Shown here: in pieces, positions 18,255-27,570 of the stretch | Layout: each line of letters opens with the position of its first letter | Position numbering within the stretch: position 1 is the stretch's first letter | Assembly: GCF_000975095.1 (NCBI RefSeq) | Contig: NZ_BBRD01000001.1 | Coordinates: forward strand, 1,569,467-1,633,466 | DNA length: 64,000 bases | DNA from: Demequina aestuarii | GTDB lineage: Bacteria; Actinomycetota; Actinomycetes; Actinomycetales; Demequinaceae | Direction of reading: 5' to 3' | Position numbers and translations under genes: made by a program | The notes under the pieces: generated by a model | What the model was told of the DNA's origin: nothing | The model's database searches: none | The model's input: the letters and a program-made list of their open reading frames with translations, nothing else

Positions 18255-18701
18255 TCAGCCGGTGACCGTCACGACGGCGAGCGAGACCCGGTCGTGCTCG
18301 ATCGACAGGGCTCCTTCCGCATCGGCGGGGACCGCCAGCTCCACGACGGCGGTCGCGTCGGGGGCCACATCGGCCTCCCCGGTTGCGAGCACGGCATCGC
18401 TCGTTCCCACCGAGACAAGCGTCAGCTCGACGGTGGCGAGGACCCTATCGGGCCCCTCTCCTTGGTCATGGCACGTCTCGACAAGGTTCTCGAGTCGCAC
18501 GGTCAGGGTTGCGCCGGGACTCGCCACCGGCGCGACGTCGGCCTCGATGGCCGCGCAAGCGCCAGACGAGTCAGAGTGATCGAGCGTCTCGGCAGACCCC
18601 GCGGCCGCGGGGGACGCACCGCAGCCGACGATCGCCACGGCGATGGCCATCGAGGTCGGGGCCAGCGCCCACCGTCGCGTGATCGCGTCGCGCAGGGGCA
18701 T
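18255..18701 (-). CDS. Putative secreted lipoprotein, 148 aa
   Basis: MPLRDAITRRWALAPTSMAI starts a signal peptide with a lipobox at IVGC (C about residue 28), predicting diacylglycerol attachment outside the membrane. The mature part is beta-rich and acidic (ATLTVRLENLVETC, VELAVPADAEGALSI), like a small immunoglobulin-type or binding domain. No family recognised. The next gene upstream (Dabb) ends nine bases before this start, so they are likely one transcript. Confidence 0.65.
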   Translation of the reverse strand: MPLRDAITRRWALAPTSMAIAVAIVGCGASPAAAGSAETLDHSDSSGACAAIEADVAPVASPGATLTVRLENLVETCHDQGEGPDRVLATVELTLVSVGTSDAVLATGEADVAPDATAVVELAVPADAEGALSIEHDRVSLAVVTVTG

Positions 18702-18709
18702 GGCCGGCG

Positions 18710-19021
18710 CTAGCCGTCGAGATCGAACACGACGAGGCGTGCGGCCCACTCGCCGATGATCGCCGCAACCGGCAGGTGAGTCGGATGGTCGAGGTAGCCG
18801 TCGCGGGCCGCCGCGTCGGCGAAGGTCGCCACGAGGCACCACTCGAAGCCGGACTCAAGCCCCTCGGTGCTCACGCTCGGTCCCTCGACCACGCTCAGGA
18901 CGCCCGGAATCTCCTCGGCAAACCGCCCGATGGCGAGGCGCATCTCCGCACGGGACTCGGCGGGCATCCCCTCGCGCCACTCGGTGAGGACCACGTGGAC
19001 GATGGAGCCGGTGTCAGCCAT
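18710..19021 (-). CDS. Dabb (stress-responsive A/B barrel) domain protein
   Basis: 103 residues, one ferredoxin-like dimeric alpha/beta barrel: SIVHVVLTEWREGMP at the N-terminus, IGRFAEEIPGVLSVVEGPSV and the conserved YLDHPTHLPVAAII near the end. Members are soluble dimers with varied or unknown activity. ATG 19021 fits the domain length; the longer frame upstream is rich in Arg/Ser and not supported. Downstream comes the lipoprotein gene. Confidence 0.82.
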   Translation of the reverse strand: MADTGSIVHVVLTEWREGMPAESRAEMRLAIGRFAEEIPGVLSVVEGPSVSTEGLESGFEWCLVATFADAAARDGYLDHPTHLPVAAIIGEWAARLVVFDLDG

Positions 19022-19170
19022 GGTCCGAGCCTGGCACATGGCGGTGGCGCGTGTGGATCGGGCGCGCTCCGAGGCCCCGACAGCTGGCCGCAGGTTCATC
19101 GGCGCCGACCGCCCGGCTCTGGTTGCTGAGGTAGCGTGACGCTCGTTCGATTTCGACATCTGGGGGGAAT

Positions 19171-19839
19171 ATGGGAGCACGCTCCTGGCGATACGCCATC
19201 GCAGGGACCGCGGCGGTGCTGGTGGCAGCGGGATGTTCCTCCTCGACCGCGTCCGTCGAGCCCGAACCCGGCGAGCTCGACTACGACATCGCGGTGACGC
19301 GCACTGCGGTCCAGTTCGCGGCGACTCCCGGCGAGCTCGAGTACAACCCATGGGCCCACGAGATGATCGAGCTCGGCGGCGACTTCGGCACCGTCCGCAT
19401 CACCGATGAGCTGGAGCAGTCGGGGCTGGACATTCTGTGCGGATCGATCGCCGGCGGTGGCATGAGTGAGTCGTACTACTTTGGCGCCGTGGCCCAAGAG
19501 GCCGTGCACGGCGCGGTCCTCGCCTCAGCCAGCAAAGAGTTCCGCGACAGCTACAGCGCGTTCGCCGTGAGCCTGGGCCAGGCCGACTCGCGGGACGAGG
19601 ACGGCGGCGAGCCCGACCTCGACGCCTTTGCCAGCCTCACCGATGAACTCATGGACGAGTGGGTCGAGCTCTACGAGATGCAGGTCGCCCTGGAACAGGA
19701 AGCCCTCACCGTCGAGGGAGCGCGGGCCGCACAGGCCGCCGCATCCGAGCGGTGCGGCGTCACTCTCGACGATGCGGACGTCACCGACGAGCCCGCCGCT
19801 CCCATCAACCCCAGGCTGTTGAGCGAGCCCAGGCGGTAG
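19171..19839 (+). CDS. Putative lipoprotein, 222 aa
   Basis: Signal peptide MGARSWRYAIAGTAAVLV with lipobox VAAGC, then an acidic mature region with a repeated PGELDY/PGELEY motif and a helical middle (SASKEFRDSYSAFAV). No family recognised. GGGGG precedes ATG 19171, and a TAGCGT -10-like box lies at 19131-19136, giving a leader of about 30 nt. It is divergent from the Dabb gene. Confidence 0.7.
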   Translation: MGARSWRYAIAGTAAVLVAAGCSSSTASVEPEPGELDYDIAVTRTAVQFAATPGELEYNPWAHEMIELGGDFGTVRITDELEQSGLDILCGSIAGGGMSESYYFGAVAQEAVHGAVLASASKEFRDSYSAFAVSLGQADSRDEDGGEPDLDAFASLTDELMDEWVELYEMQVALEQEALTVEGARAAQAAASERCGVTLDDADVTDEPAAPINPRLLSEPRR

Positions 19840-19877
19840 TGACGGACACACGCCACGATGACCCGACGATGGGCGTA

Positions 19878-21440
19878 CTACACCCACGCTTCGTGCGGCT
19901 CGCCGGCATGTGACGCGTAGGCATCCCACTCGGCTTCAGGCTCGCGGGCACGATCGGCGGCGGCCCAGGCGCGAACCATCGCCTCGTCCTCGGGCGTGAT
20001 GCAGGGCCAGACCTGCTCCGGAGGCGGCGGGATGTCGATGTCGAGCGCCGCCGAGCCGCCAGCAGACGGAGTCCTCCCCGGGTCAAGGTGTGGCGGCGGA
20101 ATGAAGGCCACCGAGGACCCGGTGGCGTGGATCTCCCAGCCCTGGCGGTGAATGTCGTGATGGCACCTGGTACAGAGCATCACTCCGTTGGACAGGTTCG
20201 TAGTCCCGCCGTGCTGCCACCACCTGATGTGGTGCGCCTCGCAGCGCTCCGGCGGGGCATGACACTTGGCGCACCCTCCGTCACGCTGCACCAGCGCGAT
20301 CCGTTGCGCATCGGTGAACAGCCTCTCCCGCACACCCTGATCGAGGATCTCACTGTCGCCTCCGAGGACCTGCGGGATGATCTCTGCGTCCCCCGACAGG
20401 CGACGCAACTGACCGACCGAGACCGGCTGGTCGATCCCGTCGACGCTGCCCAGTCCGTCGCCGCTCATCAGGTCCGACAGACTCATCCGCACCACCATCG
20501 TGGTCCGCACCCCGGAACGGTCGGTCCGCGTGCACCCCAACGAGTGTCGCGCGAGCGCATGCAGCGCATCGACTCGCATCTGTCCCACGGTCCTGGTGTC
20601 GTCGCTTTCGCTCGCGCCGTTGCGACCGGTGCCACGACCTTGCCGCCGCACGTCGCGGGTGGTCATCTGCTCGAGGACATTGATGATCGGCGCCGCAGTG
20701 ACCGCGTCCATCACGCCGTGGATGAGCACGTTTCCCTCGTGGTCCTGCTTCCACCACAGATACCTGGCCTCATGGTTCTCGCGCTCGCGCCGCTCGTGCT
20801 CCACACGATCGAGCCGTGCCATCGCCCGCGCGACCATCTTCCGCACATCGTGCGCCGCCATGGACACGGCCCGGGACACCAGGCTCTTCTCCACCGCCGC
20901 CAGCGACGCGGGGTCCACGCGCTCCCTCACCTTGTTCAGCGCGCCCACGATCAGTGCGGCAGCGTCGACCGACAGTTCGCCGGCCGCCGACGCCGTGGCG
21001 ACCTCCGGATACTTGGCCCCACGCGCCTGTCCAGCACCAACCGACGACCCAGCCCCCGCATCGGCCGCGTCGCCCTCGCCCTCCTTGAGAGGGCGTGGAG
21101 CGAACGCGTCGCCAGCAGTGATCGCCTGCTTGGCCCCGTTGACGGACCCTCCCCGCACCTTCGACAGCAGCGTCGCGGCGTTGCCCTGCCCTTCGCGCCG
21201 AGCGAGCCCGCCGCCGGGCAGTTCCGGAGCCGAGAGCCGAGCGATCTCCCCCGCGCATCGGGCGCCCATCGCCCCCACCAGCCGCTCCAGGGTGGCGACC
21301 GCCGCGTTCAACTCCAACAGCTGGTCCTTCGACTGCCCCGAGACCTCGCGAGATGCGAGCACGCGCACCACCGCGTTCACCCGCTCCACGTCCGCCGCCT
21401 CAAGAACAGTCGTCTCGAGACCAGGTGCCTCATCAGCCAT
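19878..21440 (-). CDS. DUF222 (13E12-type) HNH endonuclease-domain protein
   Basis: 520 residues from MADEAPGLETTVLEA, preceded by TGAGGT. The DUF222 helical region covers about residues 20-330 (ELNAAVATLERLVGAMGARC, REGQGNAATLLSK, VDALHALARHSLGC). The HNH nuclease follows with GGCAKCHAPPERCEAHHI, WWQHGGTTNLSNG and CTRCHHDIHRQGW, containing the ββα-metal residues and CxxC pairs. Such genes are multi-copy in actinobacteria and behave like mobile or selfish elements. No intron or terminal repeats are seen here. Confidence 0.9.
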   Translation of the reverse strand: MADEAPGLETTVLEAADVERVNAVVRVLASREVSGQSKDQLLELNAAVATLERLVGAMGARCAGEIARLSAPELPGGGLARREGQGNAATLLSKVRGGSVNGAKQAITAGDAFAPRPLKEGEGDAADAGAGSSVGAGQARGAKYPEVATASAAGELSVDAAALIVGALNKVRERVDPASLAAVEKSLVSRAVSMAAHDVRKMVARAMARLDRVEHERRERENHEARYLWWKQDHEGNVLIHGVMDAVTAAPIINVLEQMTTRDVRRQGRGTGRNGASESDDTRTVGQMRVDALHALARHSLGCTRTDRSGVRTTMVVRMSLSDLMSGDGLGSVDGIDQPVSVGQLRRLSGDAEIIPQVLGGDSEILDQGVRERLFTDAQRIALVQRDGGCAKCHAPPERCEAHHIRWWQHGGTTNLSNGVMLCTRCHHDIHRQGWEIHATGSSVAFIPPPHLDPGRTPSAGGSAALDIDIPPPPEQVWPCITPEDEAMVRAWAAADRAREPEAEWDAYASHAGEPHEAWV

Positions 21441-21605
21441 GACCTCAGTCAAACACCGGGGTCTGACATCGACGCCACCAGCGTCTCTCCCGGCACATGG
21501 GCCCGCCGGGAATGATCCGGACATCACGGGATCATTCGACGATCGAGGGACAGCCGTAGTGGAACGACTGAGCACGTTCGCCACCGAGATCAATGGCGAC
21601 TCCGT

Positions 21606-21765
21606 ATGGACGAGTGGACCCAGACCCTGTCAGCGGGACCTCTCCTCGGGATCGCGGCGGGTGCGATGGCACTGATCCTCGTCCTGGTCATCACGTTCAC
21701 GCTCCACGCGTTCCTGACGCTCATCGTGGTGTCGCTGATCACTGCGTTGGCCACGGGCGTCCGCC
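21606..21765 (+). pseudogene. 5' fragment of a GntP-family gluconate permease
   Basis: The first about 53 codons read as a GntP N-terminus: SAGPLLGIAAGAMALILVLV then HAFLTLIVVSLITALATGV, matching the family's first two membrane segments. After LATGV the frame runs into Arg-rich residues unlike any permease, and no further GntP sequence follows on either frame. This indicates a gene truncated by deletion or recombination near 21765. No ribosome site is obvious at ATG 21606. Confidence 0.6.
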
Positions 21766-21865
21766 GCGAGAGACGCCAAAGGCGAGCACGATGCAGTGAT
21801 TGCCATCGCGCTCGCCTTCAGTTCCATGCCACTACTGACCGGGCGAGAAGAGCTCGCCTCGCGTG

Positions 21866-22021
21866 TCAGAAGAAGTGCTTGCGGCCACCGACGCTCTTGC
21901 CGAGCGCGCCCAGGAGGACGAGCACGAGGCCGACGACCACGAGGATTCCGCCGATGGTCGTCAGGATCGGGATCGAGGCCACGAGGCCGATGACGAGGAG
22001 AATGAGGCCGAGAATGATCAA
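21866..22021 (-). CDS. DUF6131-type small membrane protein
   Basis: 51 residues from a TTG start at 22021, giving (M)IILGLILLVIGLVASI, a glycine at the turn, GGILVVVGLVLVLLGALG and the closing motif VGGRKHFF. This is the layout of the actinobacterial DUF6131 family: two hydrophobic segments and a GGRRH-like end. The open frame continues upstream to 22156, but family members begin at the MIxLG motif, which decides the start. Function unknown. Confidence 0.72.
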   Translation of the reverse strand: MIILGLILLVIGLVASIPILTTIGGILVVVGLVLVLLGALGKSVGGRKHFF

Positions 22022-22270
22022 GGTACGTCCAATCGTTGGCGGCCCGTGCAGGGCCGTGTGTGGTCTTGCCGTGAGGGTCAACGCGTGAATGGCTACGTAA
22101 AGTCCCTCGTGGCCCATGCGTCCGGCCCCGGCGCGCGTGAGCCGGTCCCTTTCCATCCAAAGATGGAACCTCTCCAGTAGGCACTTTCGCCGCTAGAGGC
22201 GGACCCCTCCGGATTCCTACCGTGGCATCAGCCGGCGCACCCCGCGCCGGGACCAGCCAAGGAGCGAACC

Positions 22271-23026
22271 ATGAGCATCCCAGCCAACGTCCAAGCACCG
22301 CCGACGACAGCGGTGGCCCTCACGGACGTCCGGAAGACCTACGCGACCGGGCCCCAGCCCGTCCACGCCCTGCGCGGCGTCAGCCTCGCGGTCAGCAAGG
22401 GATCCTTCACCGCCGTCATGGGCCCCTCGGGCTCCGGCAAGTCCACGCTGCTCAACGTCGCCGCCGGCCTCGACCAGCCGTCCTCGGGGCGCATCGTCAT
22501 CGGCGACACCGACATCAGCCACCTCAATCCCGAGAAGCTCACCACGTTCCGCCGGCGCCGCGTGGGCTTCATCTTCCAGTCCTACAACCTGCTCCCCCAC
22601 CTCAGCGTCTCCGAGAACCTGCGCCTGCCGTGGTGGCTCGACAATCAGACGCCCGACCCCGCGCGCGAGCAGGAGCTCCTGCGCGCAGTCGGCCTGCAGG
22701 ACATGGCCCACCGCCTCCCCACCGAGCTCTCCGGCGGGCAGGCCCAGCGCGTCGCGATCGCCCGCGCGCTCGCGACGCAGCCCGACGTGATCTTCGCGGA
22801 CGAGCCCACCGGCGCCCTCGACTCCCACACGGGCGCCAGCATCCTCGCCACCCTCCGCGATGCGGTCGCCACCTACCGGCAGACGCTCGTGATGGTCACG
22901 CACGACCCCCAGGTCGCCGCCGCCGCAGACGAGGTGGTCTTCCTCGCCGACGGTGCCGTGGTCGACCGGGCCGCCGGCGCATCGGCCGCCCAGATCTCCC
23001 AGCGCGTGCTCGAGCTGGGGCGGTGA
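22271..23026 (+). CDS. ABC transporter ATP-binding protein (MacB/LolD type)
   Basis: 251 residues. Walker [14 protein letters not shown]-loop in [14 protein letters not shown], signature [15 protein letters not shown], Walker [13 protein letters not shown] and switch His in VTHDP are all intact. AAGGAGCGAACC precedes ATG 22271, and a TACCGT box at 22218-22223 may be its promoter. The stop overlaps the permease start as GTGA. The ATPase drives the FtsX-like permease next to it; class suggests export or mechanotransmission rather than import. Confidence 0.94.
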   Translation: MSIPANVQAPPTTAVALTDVRKTYATGPQPVHALRGVSLAVSKGSFTAVMGPSGSGKSTLLNVAAGLDQPSSGRIVIGDTDISHLNPEKLTTFRRRRVGFIFQSYNLLPHLSVSENLRLPWWLDNQTPDPAREQELLRAVGLQDMAHRLPTELSGGQAQRVAIARALATQPDVIFADEPTGALDSHTGASILATLRDAVATYRQTLVMVTHDPQVAAAADEVVFLADGAVVDRAAGASAAQISQRVLELGR

Positions 23027-24918
23027 CCGGCATGCGACAGGTCTCCCTGCGCGCCCTACGCGCCCACTGGCCCAGCGCGGCCGGCGTCTTCCTCACCATG
23101 GTTCTCGCCTCGGCCCTGATCTTCGCCTCGGGCGTGCTGATCGAATCGGGCCTGCGCGAGAGCGACCCCTTCTCCCCCACCGCCACGATGCTCCCCGCCG
23201 TCATGGGCTCCTTTGGCGGCGTCGCGATCATGCTCGCGCTGTTCGTGGTGTCCTCGGCCTTCGCGGCCTCCCTGCGCGACCGTCGCCGCGAGTTCGCACT
23301 GCTGCGCGCGGTCGGAGCCACGGGCGGCCAGGTGCGATCGCTCATCTCCACCGAGGTGATGGGAATCTCTCTCGCCGCACTGGTCGTGGGCAGCGTCGCA
23401 GGATCCTTCGGCGCCGGGGCCCTCGTCCCGCTGCTGCGCGCGAGCGGCATCGTGGAGGAGGGCTTCGCGCCCGTCGTGTCCGTCTTGCCGATGCTGGGCA
23501 CTGCGGTCCTGCTCCTCCCGGCAGCGTGGCTCGCGGGTCGCCTGGCGGCACGCGAGATGGCTCGGCTCAGCCCCACCTCAGCGGTGAGCACCACGGCGGC
23601 CGATGCGCGGACGCTGAGTCCCGGACGCGTCACGGCCGCGTGGGTCTGCTTGGCGGGTGGCCTGACGGCCACGACGACACCGATCTTCGTCCCAGGCGCC
23701 ATGGGCGGTGCGACCGGGGCCTCATCGGCACTGCTGTTCATCACGGCCGTCGCGCTGGCTGGGCCTGCGCTCGTGCTGCGTGGGGCGACGTGGCTCGCTG
23801 AGCGGCGGATGATGCGGGCGCGCGCCGCCAGCGTGCTGGCCACGGCGAACGCGCGCGGCTACTCCCGTCGCCTCACGGCCGCGGTGGTGCCGCTCGCGCT
23901 GCTCGTGTCGCTCGGCTCGGTCCAGACGGGCGTCAACCGGACGGTCGCCGAGGCCGGGGCTCAGCAGCTGGGAGACGCGATCTCGGGCGACCTCGTGTGG
24001 CAGGGAGCACCCGAGCAGGCGGCCGATGCGCGCGAGACCCTCGCTGGCCTGACCGGCGTCGCTGCCGTCACTGCAACGGAGACGGCGATGGTGCAGGTCA
24101 AGGTCGAGGCGACCGACGAGGATGCGCCGTTCATGGACCGCCTCTCGTGGGAGGCGGGGTCGGTGCTGATGCTCGACGACCCCTCCGGCCTGATCGACCC
24201 CGACGTGACCGAGGGCGACCTCGCGGCACTGGAGGGCGCCGATGCCGTCGCCGTCGCGTCCGATGACCTGACCCTGACCGGCAAGGGCGTGGGCGACCGC
24301 ATCGACCTGCGCCACCCGGACGGGTCGGAGTCAACGCCGACGATTGTCGCGGTCTTTGACCGTGGACTCGGGCTCGGAGGGCTGATCATGGGGCCGGATG
24401 GTCTCGATGCCGCTGGAGCGACGGAGTCACCGACGGTGATCGTCGAGACCGCCTCCGGCGAGCAGAATGCGGTGCTGCAGGCGGCCGAGGCAGCCGGGCT
24501 CGCGCTCACGCCCGTTGACGACTACGTGGAGGCCGCGACCGCGATGAGCTCCTCCGACAGTCGACTGTCCAATGTGCTGCTGATGGTGCTGCTCGCGTTC
24601 ATCGGGATCGCGGCCGGCAACGCCCTCGTGATCGCGACCCGCTCGCGTGCGGGAGAGTTCGCGCTGCTGGGGCGCCTGGGTGCGACGCGTCGGCAGATGC
24701 GGGCGATGCTCGGCATCGAGGCGGCCCTGGTCGCTGTCGCGGCCGTCGCGCTTGGGACGCTCACCGCCCTGCCAGGGTTGGTGGGCGCGTCGCTGGCGAT
24801 GGTGCGCGGGTTCAGCCTGGGCGTGGATCCCATGTTCTGGGCGGGCCTCGCCGCGGCCGCGGTCGTGATCGCCTTCGCCGGGGCTGCGGGAGCGAGACTA
24901 CGGGTGCGGGCTGACTGA
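23023..24918 (+). CDS. FtsX-like ABC transporter permease
   Basis: 631 residues starting at GTG 23023 (ATG 23032 is the alternative). Layout: one N-terminal membrane segment (VFLTMVLASALIFASGVL), an FtsX core (REFALLRAVGATGGQVRSL with adjoining hydrophobic helices), then further helices, an extracytoplasmic domain (about residues 310-500) and a second FtsX core (GEFALLGRLGATRRQMRAML). Duplicate cores are typical of one-subunit MacB-like exporters in actinobacteria. An open frame extending upstream into the ATPase gene is not the real N-terminus. Confidence 0.92.
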   Translation: MTGMRQVSLRALRAHWPSAAGVFLTMVLASALIFASGVLIESGLRESDPFSPTATMLPAVMGSFGGVAIMLALFVVSSAFAASLRDRRREFALLRAVGATGGQVRSLISTEVMGISLAALVVGSVAGSFGAGALVPLLRASGIVEEGFAPVVSVLPMLGTAVLLLPAAWLAGRLAAREMARLSPTSAVSTTAADARTLSPGRVTAAWVCLAGGLTATTTPIFVPGAMGGATGASSALLFITAVALAGPALVLRGATWLAERRMMRARAASVLATANARGYSRRLTAAVVPLALLVSLGSVQTGVNRTVAEAGAQQLGDAISGDLVWQGAPEQAADARETLAGLTGVAAVTATETAMVQVKVEATDEDAPFMDRLSWEAGSVLMLDDPSGLIDPDVTEGDLAALEGADAVAVASDDLTLTGKGVGDRIDLRHPDGSESTPTIVAVFDRGLGLGGLIMGPDGLDAAGATESPTVIVETASGEQNAVLQAAEAAGLALTPVDDYVEAATAMSSSDSRLSNVLLMVLLAFIGIAAGNALVIATRSRAGEFALLGRLGATRRQMRAMLGIEAALVAVAAVALGTLTALPGLVGASLAMVRGFSLGVDPMFWAGLAAAAVVIAFAGAAGARLRVRAD

Positions 24919-25195
24919 ACTCGCCAGCGCGCTCGAGCGTCGCGACGTCCTCGCCGTCGATCACCACGGTCGCGGTGCCGCCCGGCGGCGAGGACGCTGG
25001 CGGAGCGTCGTGTAGAAATACCAGTGGAGAGGCCTCCTTCCCCGAGGAGATCGCCCTCTCGATGGCGGCCACCAGGTATTCAGCCGAGACAAGGAGCGTT
25101 CCCATGACGCAGGAGACGACAGCGGACTCCATGAGCGCGACGCTCACGGCGTGCGGGGTCTTCTTGATCGGCGTCAACGAGATCTGCCTGTCCAT
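24812..25195 (-). CDS. Hypothetical or decayed ORF, 127 aa
   Basis: Frame from ATG 25195, with an in-frame TGA four codons upstream fixing the N-terminus, starting MDRQISLTPIKKTPHAVSV. The first about 90 codons have strong GC3 bias and look coding. The last about 35 codons are antisense to the end of the permease gene and become Arg/Pro-rich, as if the original stop had been lost. There is no ribosome site. The 404-bp gap 24919-25322 otherwise holds no gene. Either a small unknown protein or a remnant. Confidence 0.3.
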   Translation of the reverse strand: MDRQISLTPIKKTPHAVSVALMESAVVSCVMGTLLVSAEYLVAAIERAISSGKEASPLVFLHDAPPASSPPGGTATVVIDGEDVATLERAGEFSQPAPVVSLPQPRRRRSRPRPRRGPPRTWDPRPG

Positions 25196-25322
25196 TGGGA
25201 GAAGCCATCAGCCCACGCCCCGCTGAGTTCCACCGGGAGCGACGGGTTCCGCAGGGCGCCAGGGTCGCGCTACCGGCCGATGCGCGGGCATAGGACTGCG
25301 GTGCGCGTGCGTTGGCCTAGGC

Positions 25323-26819
25323 ATGGCCATGGCAGTCCGTCGACCCTCCGCCTCGCTCGGCGCGGCATTGCTCGCGGCGCTCGCCCTCACGACGGCCGCA
25401 ACCGCGAGCGTTGACGACGCCTCCGCCGTCACCGACATCGTTCTGACCGTCGGCGCCGACGAGACCCAGCGCAACGTCGCCTGGTACACCCCGCACGAGG
25501 TGACGGGAAGCGTCCAGTGGGCCCCCGCATCGGCCGTCGAGGGTGACGAGTTCCCGGCGGCGAACGCCGACGAGGCCGAGACCACCAGCAACGGCGAGAC
25601 GCACGATGGCCGCCACTTCCACCACGCCACCATGGACGGCCTCGAGGACTCCACGGACTACGTCTACCGCGTGGGCGGCGGCGAGTGGTCGACTACATAC
25701 CGGTTCTCGACGGGCGACTTCGACTCACGTGAGGTCGAGTTCCTGGTGGTGGGAGATCCGCAGATGGGCAGCTCGGGTGACGTCGCCGCAGATCAGCAAG
25801 GCTGGAACGCCACTCTCGACACCGCACTCGAGATGTTCCCCGACGCGGCGTGGGTGCACTCCATGGGTGACCAGGTCGAGGAGCCCTCAAACGAGGCGGA
25901 GTACCGCGCGCTGCTGGACCCTGACGCGCTGCGGTCGGTGCCGTTCGCCTTCAACCTCGGCAACCACGATGCGGGCTCCACCGCTTATGCCACGCACTTC
26001 CACCTACCCGGCGCTGAGGGGGCCGCGGGCTACCACTGGTACCGCCACGGCGACGTGCTGGTGATTGGGCTGGACTCGAATGCACTCGACGTCGAGGCGC
26101 ACGACGCGTTCATCGAGAACGTCCTGGCCGAGCAGGCCGAGAGCGCCGCCTGGCACATCGTCACGTTCCACCACCCGGCCTTTGGGCTCGCCGAGCACTC
26201 CAATACGGCGGAGATGGTGGAGTTCCGCGAGGCGATTTCGCCCGTGCTCAGCGAGCACGGCATCGACCTCGTGCTGAATGGCCACGCCCACACCTACGCG
26301 CGCTCTACCCTCATGGACGCCCGCGAGCCCGTCGAGTCCGAGGACCCCGGCGCGCTGCATCCTGACGAGGGCCAGACGCTGTACCTGACGCTCAACTCCT
26401 CGTCCGGCTCCAAGTACTACCCGCTCGCCACCGAGGACTTCATCAACGCCGCCGACCCGCAGGGCTTCGACTTCGCCCAGGTCACGTGGCAGGAGGAGGC
26501 TCCCAACTTCACGCACGTCGAGGTCTCCGCGGACGTCATGACCATCGGGACCTACCGCACCGACACCGGCGAGGCCTACGACGAAGTGGTGCTGCACCGG
26601 GCGGGCGCACCCGAGCCGTCGCCGCCGGCCTCCCCCAGCGCGAGCCCGTCGAGCAGCGCGCCCAGTCCCAGCCCCAGGTCTGAAGCACGCCCCGATGCGG
26701 CCGCCGCCGAGGGCGACGGAATGCCCGCCGGCGCGATCGCCGCCATTGCGGTCGGGGCGCTCGCGCTTGCGGGCGGCGGCACTGCGCTCTGGCGCAGGCA
26801 AACGGGCGGCCCGCACTAG
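25323..26819 (+). CDS. Secreted purple-acid-phosphatase-like metallophosphoesterase
   Basis: 498 residues. A signal peptide (SLGAALLAALALTTAATASV) is followed by a fibronectin-like N-terminal domain (VAWYTPHEVTGSVQW) and a calcineurin-type metallophosphoesterase with FLVVGDPQMG, SMGDQVEE, NLGNHDAG, TFHHPAFG and NGHAHTYARS supplying the metal ligands. A Pro/Ser linker and one C-terminal membrane segment (GAIAAIAVGALALAGGG) anchor it outside the cell. The start may be ATG 25323 or 25329; neither has a clear ribosome site. Substrate unknown, probably phosphate esters. Confidence 0.88.
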   Translation: MAMAVRRPSASLGAALLAALALTTAATASVDDASAVTDIVLTVGADETQRNVAWYTPHEVTGSVQWAPASAVEGDEFPAANADEAETTSNGETHDGRHFHHATMDGLEDSTDYVYRVGGGEWSTTYRFSTGDFDSREVEFLVVGDPQMGSSGDVAADQQGWNATLDTALEMFPDAAWVHSMGDQVEEPSNEAEYRALLDPDALRSVPFAFNLGNHDAGSTAYATHFHLPGAEGAAGYHWYRHGDVLVIGLDSNALDVEAHDAFIENVLAEQAESAAWHIVTFHHPAFGLAEHSNTAEMVEFREAISPVLSEHGIDLVLNGHAHTYARSTLMDAREPVESEDPGALHPDEGQTLYLTLNSSSGSKYYPLATEDFINAADPQGFDFAQVTWQEEAPNFTHVEVSADVMTIGTYRTDTGEAYDEVVLHRAGAPEPSPPASPSASPSSSAPSPSPRSEARPDAAAAEGDGMPAGAIAAIAVGALALAGGGTALWRRQTGGPH

Positions 26820-26925
26820 TGCCTCGGAAATGTTCACCACCCCAGGTTCCGAGCCGATCGGGCCTGTGACCAGTGGCGCCGTCCGCACCGCGGTGGCGCG
26901 ACGCCCATGGAAGGGAACACGAGCC

Positions 26926-27501
26926 ATGAACCGCCCGCACGCGTCCGATTCGGTTGCCCAGCAGCGCACCGGACGCCGTGCCGCGAGAACGAGGGTGAGG
27001 CGCCGCTTCGCCTTCTTTGTGCTGTGCGTAGGCGTCCTCATGCTCGTCGTCTCCACGCAGACCGAGGTCAGCGCCAATCTCATCGAGCCGGGCGCCTCCG
27101 AGCTGGACACCACCAAGGCCATCGCGATCTCTGTCGCGGAGGTGCGGGCTGCGATGGACGCGTGCGAGGCCGCGGTGTCGTCGTCGACGGCTGCGGCAGA
27201 CATCGACGCCTATGAGGCGGCCATGGCCGCAGCGCCCGGCGAGGACTCGGGCCAAGCATCCCCCGTATCCTTCGACGAGCCCCCCGTGCCTCAAGATTGC
27301 GCGGCGACTGCCCTGGGAGACGTGGGCGAACTGGACGGCCGGCCCGACTCCGTCCTCGCGATCCTCGCCGCCAATGCGCAGACTGTGGCGGCCATGGAGA
27401 CCCTGATCGGTGACGTGAAGGCCTTGGACGCCACCGTCGCCGCCGCCTTGGCCGACGTCGATGGCCAAACAGTCGCCGTTGCGAGCCAACCAACCGGCTG
27501 A
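26926..27501 (+). CDS. Hypothetical membrane-anchored protein, 191 aa
   Basis: From MNRPHASDSVAQQRTGRRAA, a basic N-terminus precedes one membrane segment (FAFFVLCVGVLMLVVS). The outside part is helical and alanine-rich with two Cys (MDACEAAVSS; PQDCAATAL) that could form a disulphide. GGAAGGGAA lies upstream of ATG 26926. No family recognised. It follows the phosphatase after about 100 bp on the same strand. Confidence 0.6.
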   Translation: MNRPHASDSVAQQRTGRRAARTRVRRRFAFFVLCVGVLMLVVSTQTEVSANLIEPGASELDTTKAIAISVAEVRAAMDACEAAVSSSTAAADIDAYEAAMAAAPGEDSGQASPVSFDEPPVPQDCAATALGDVGELDGRPDSVLAILAANAQTVAAMETLIGDVKALDATVAAALADVDGQTVAVASQPTG

Positions 27502-27570
27502 CTCACCGAGCCGCGAGCGCGTCGGCCGCCCGGCGACTGGCCGCTGCGCTCGCTCGCACGTCGCGCGCGC

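Noticed and set aside
22222-23022. N-terminal extension of the FtsX-like permease frame
   Set aside because: It is an out-of-frame shadow of the ATPase gene; the permease begins at the GTGA overlap.
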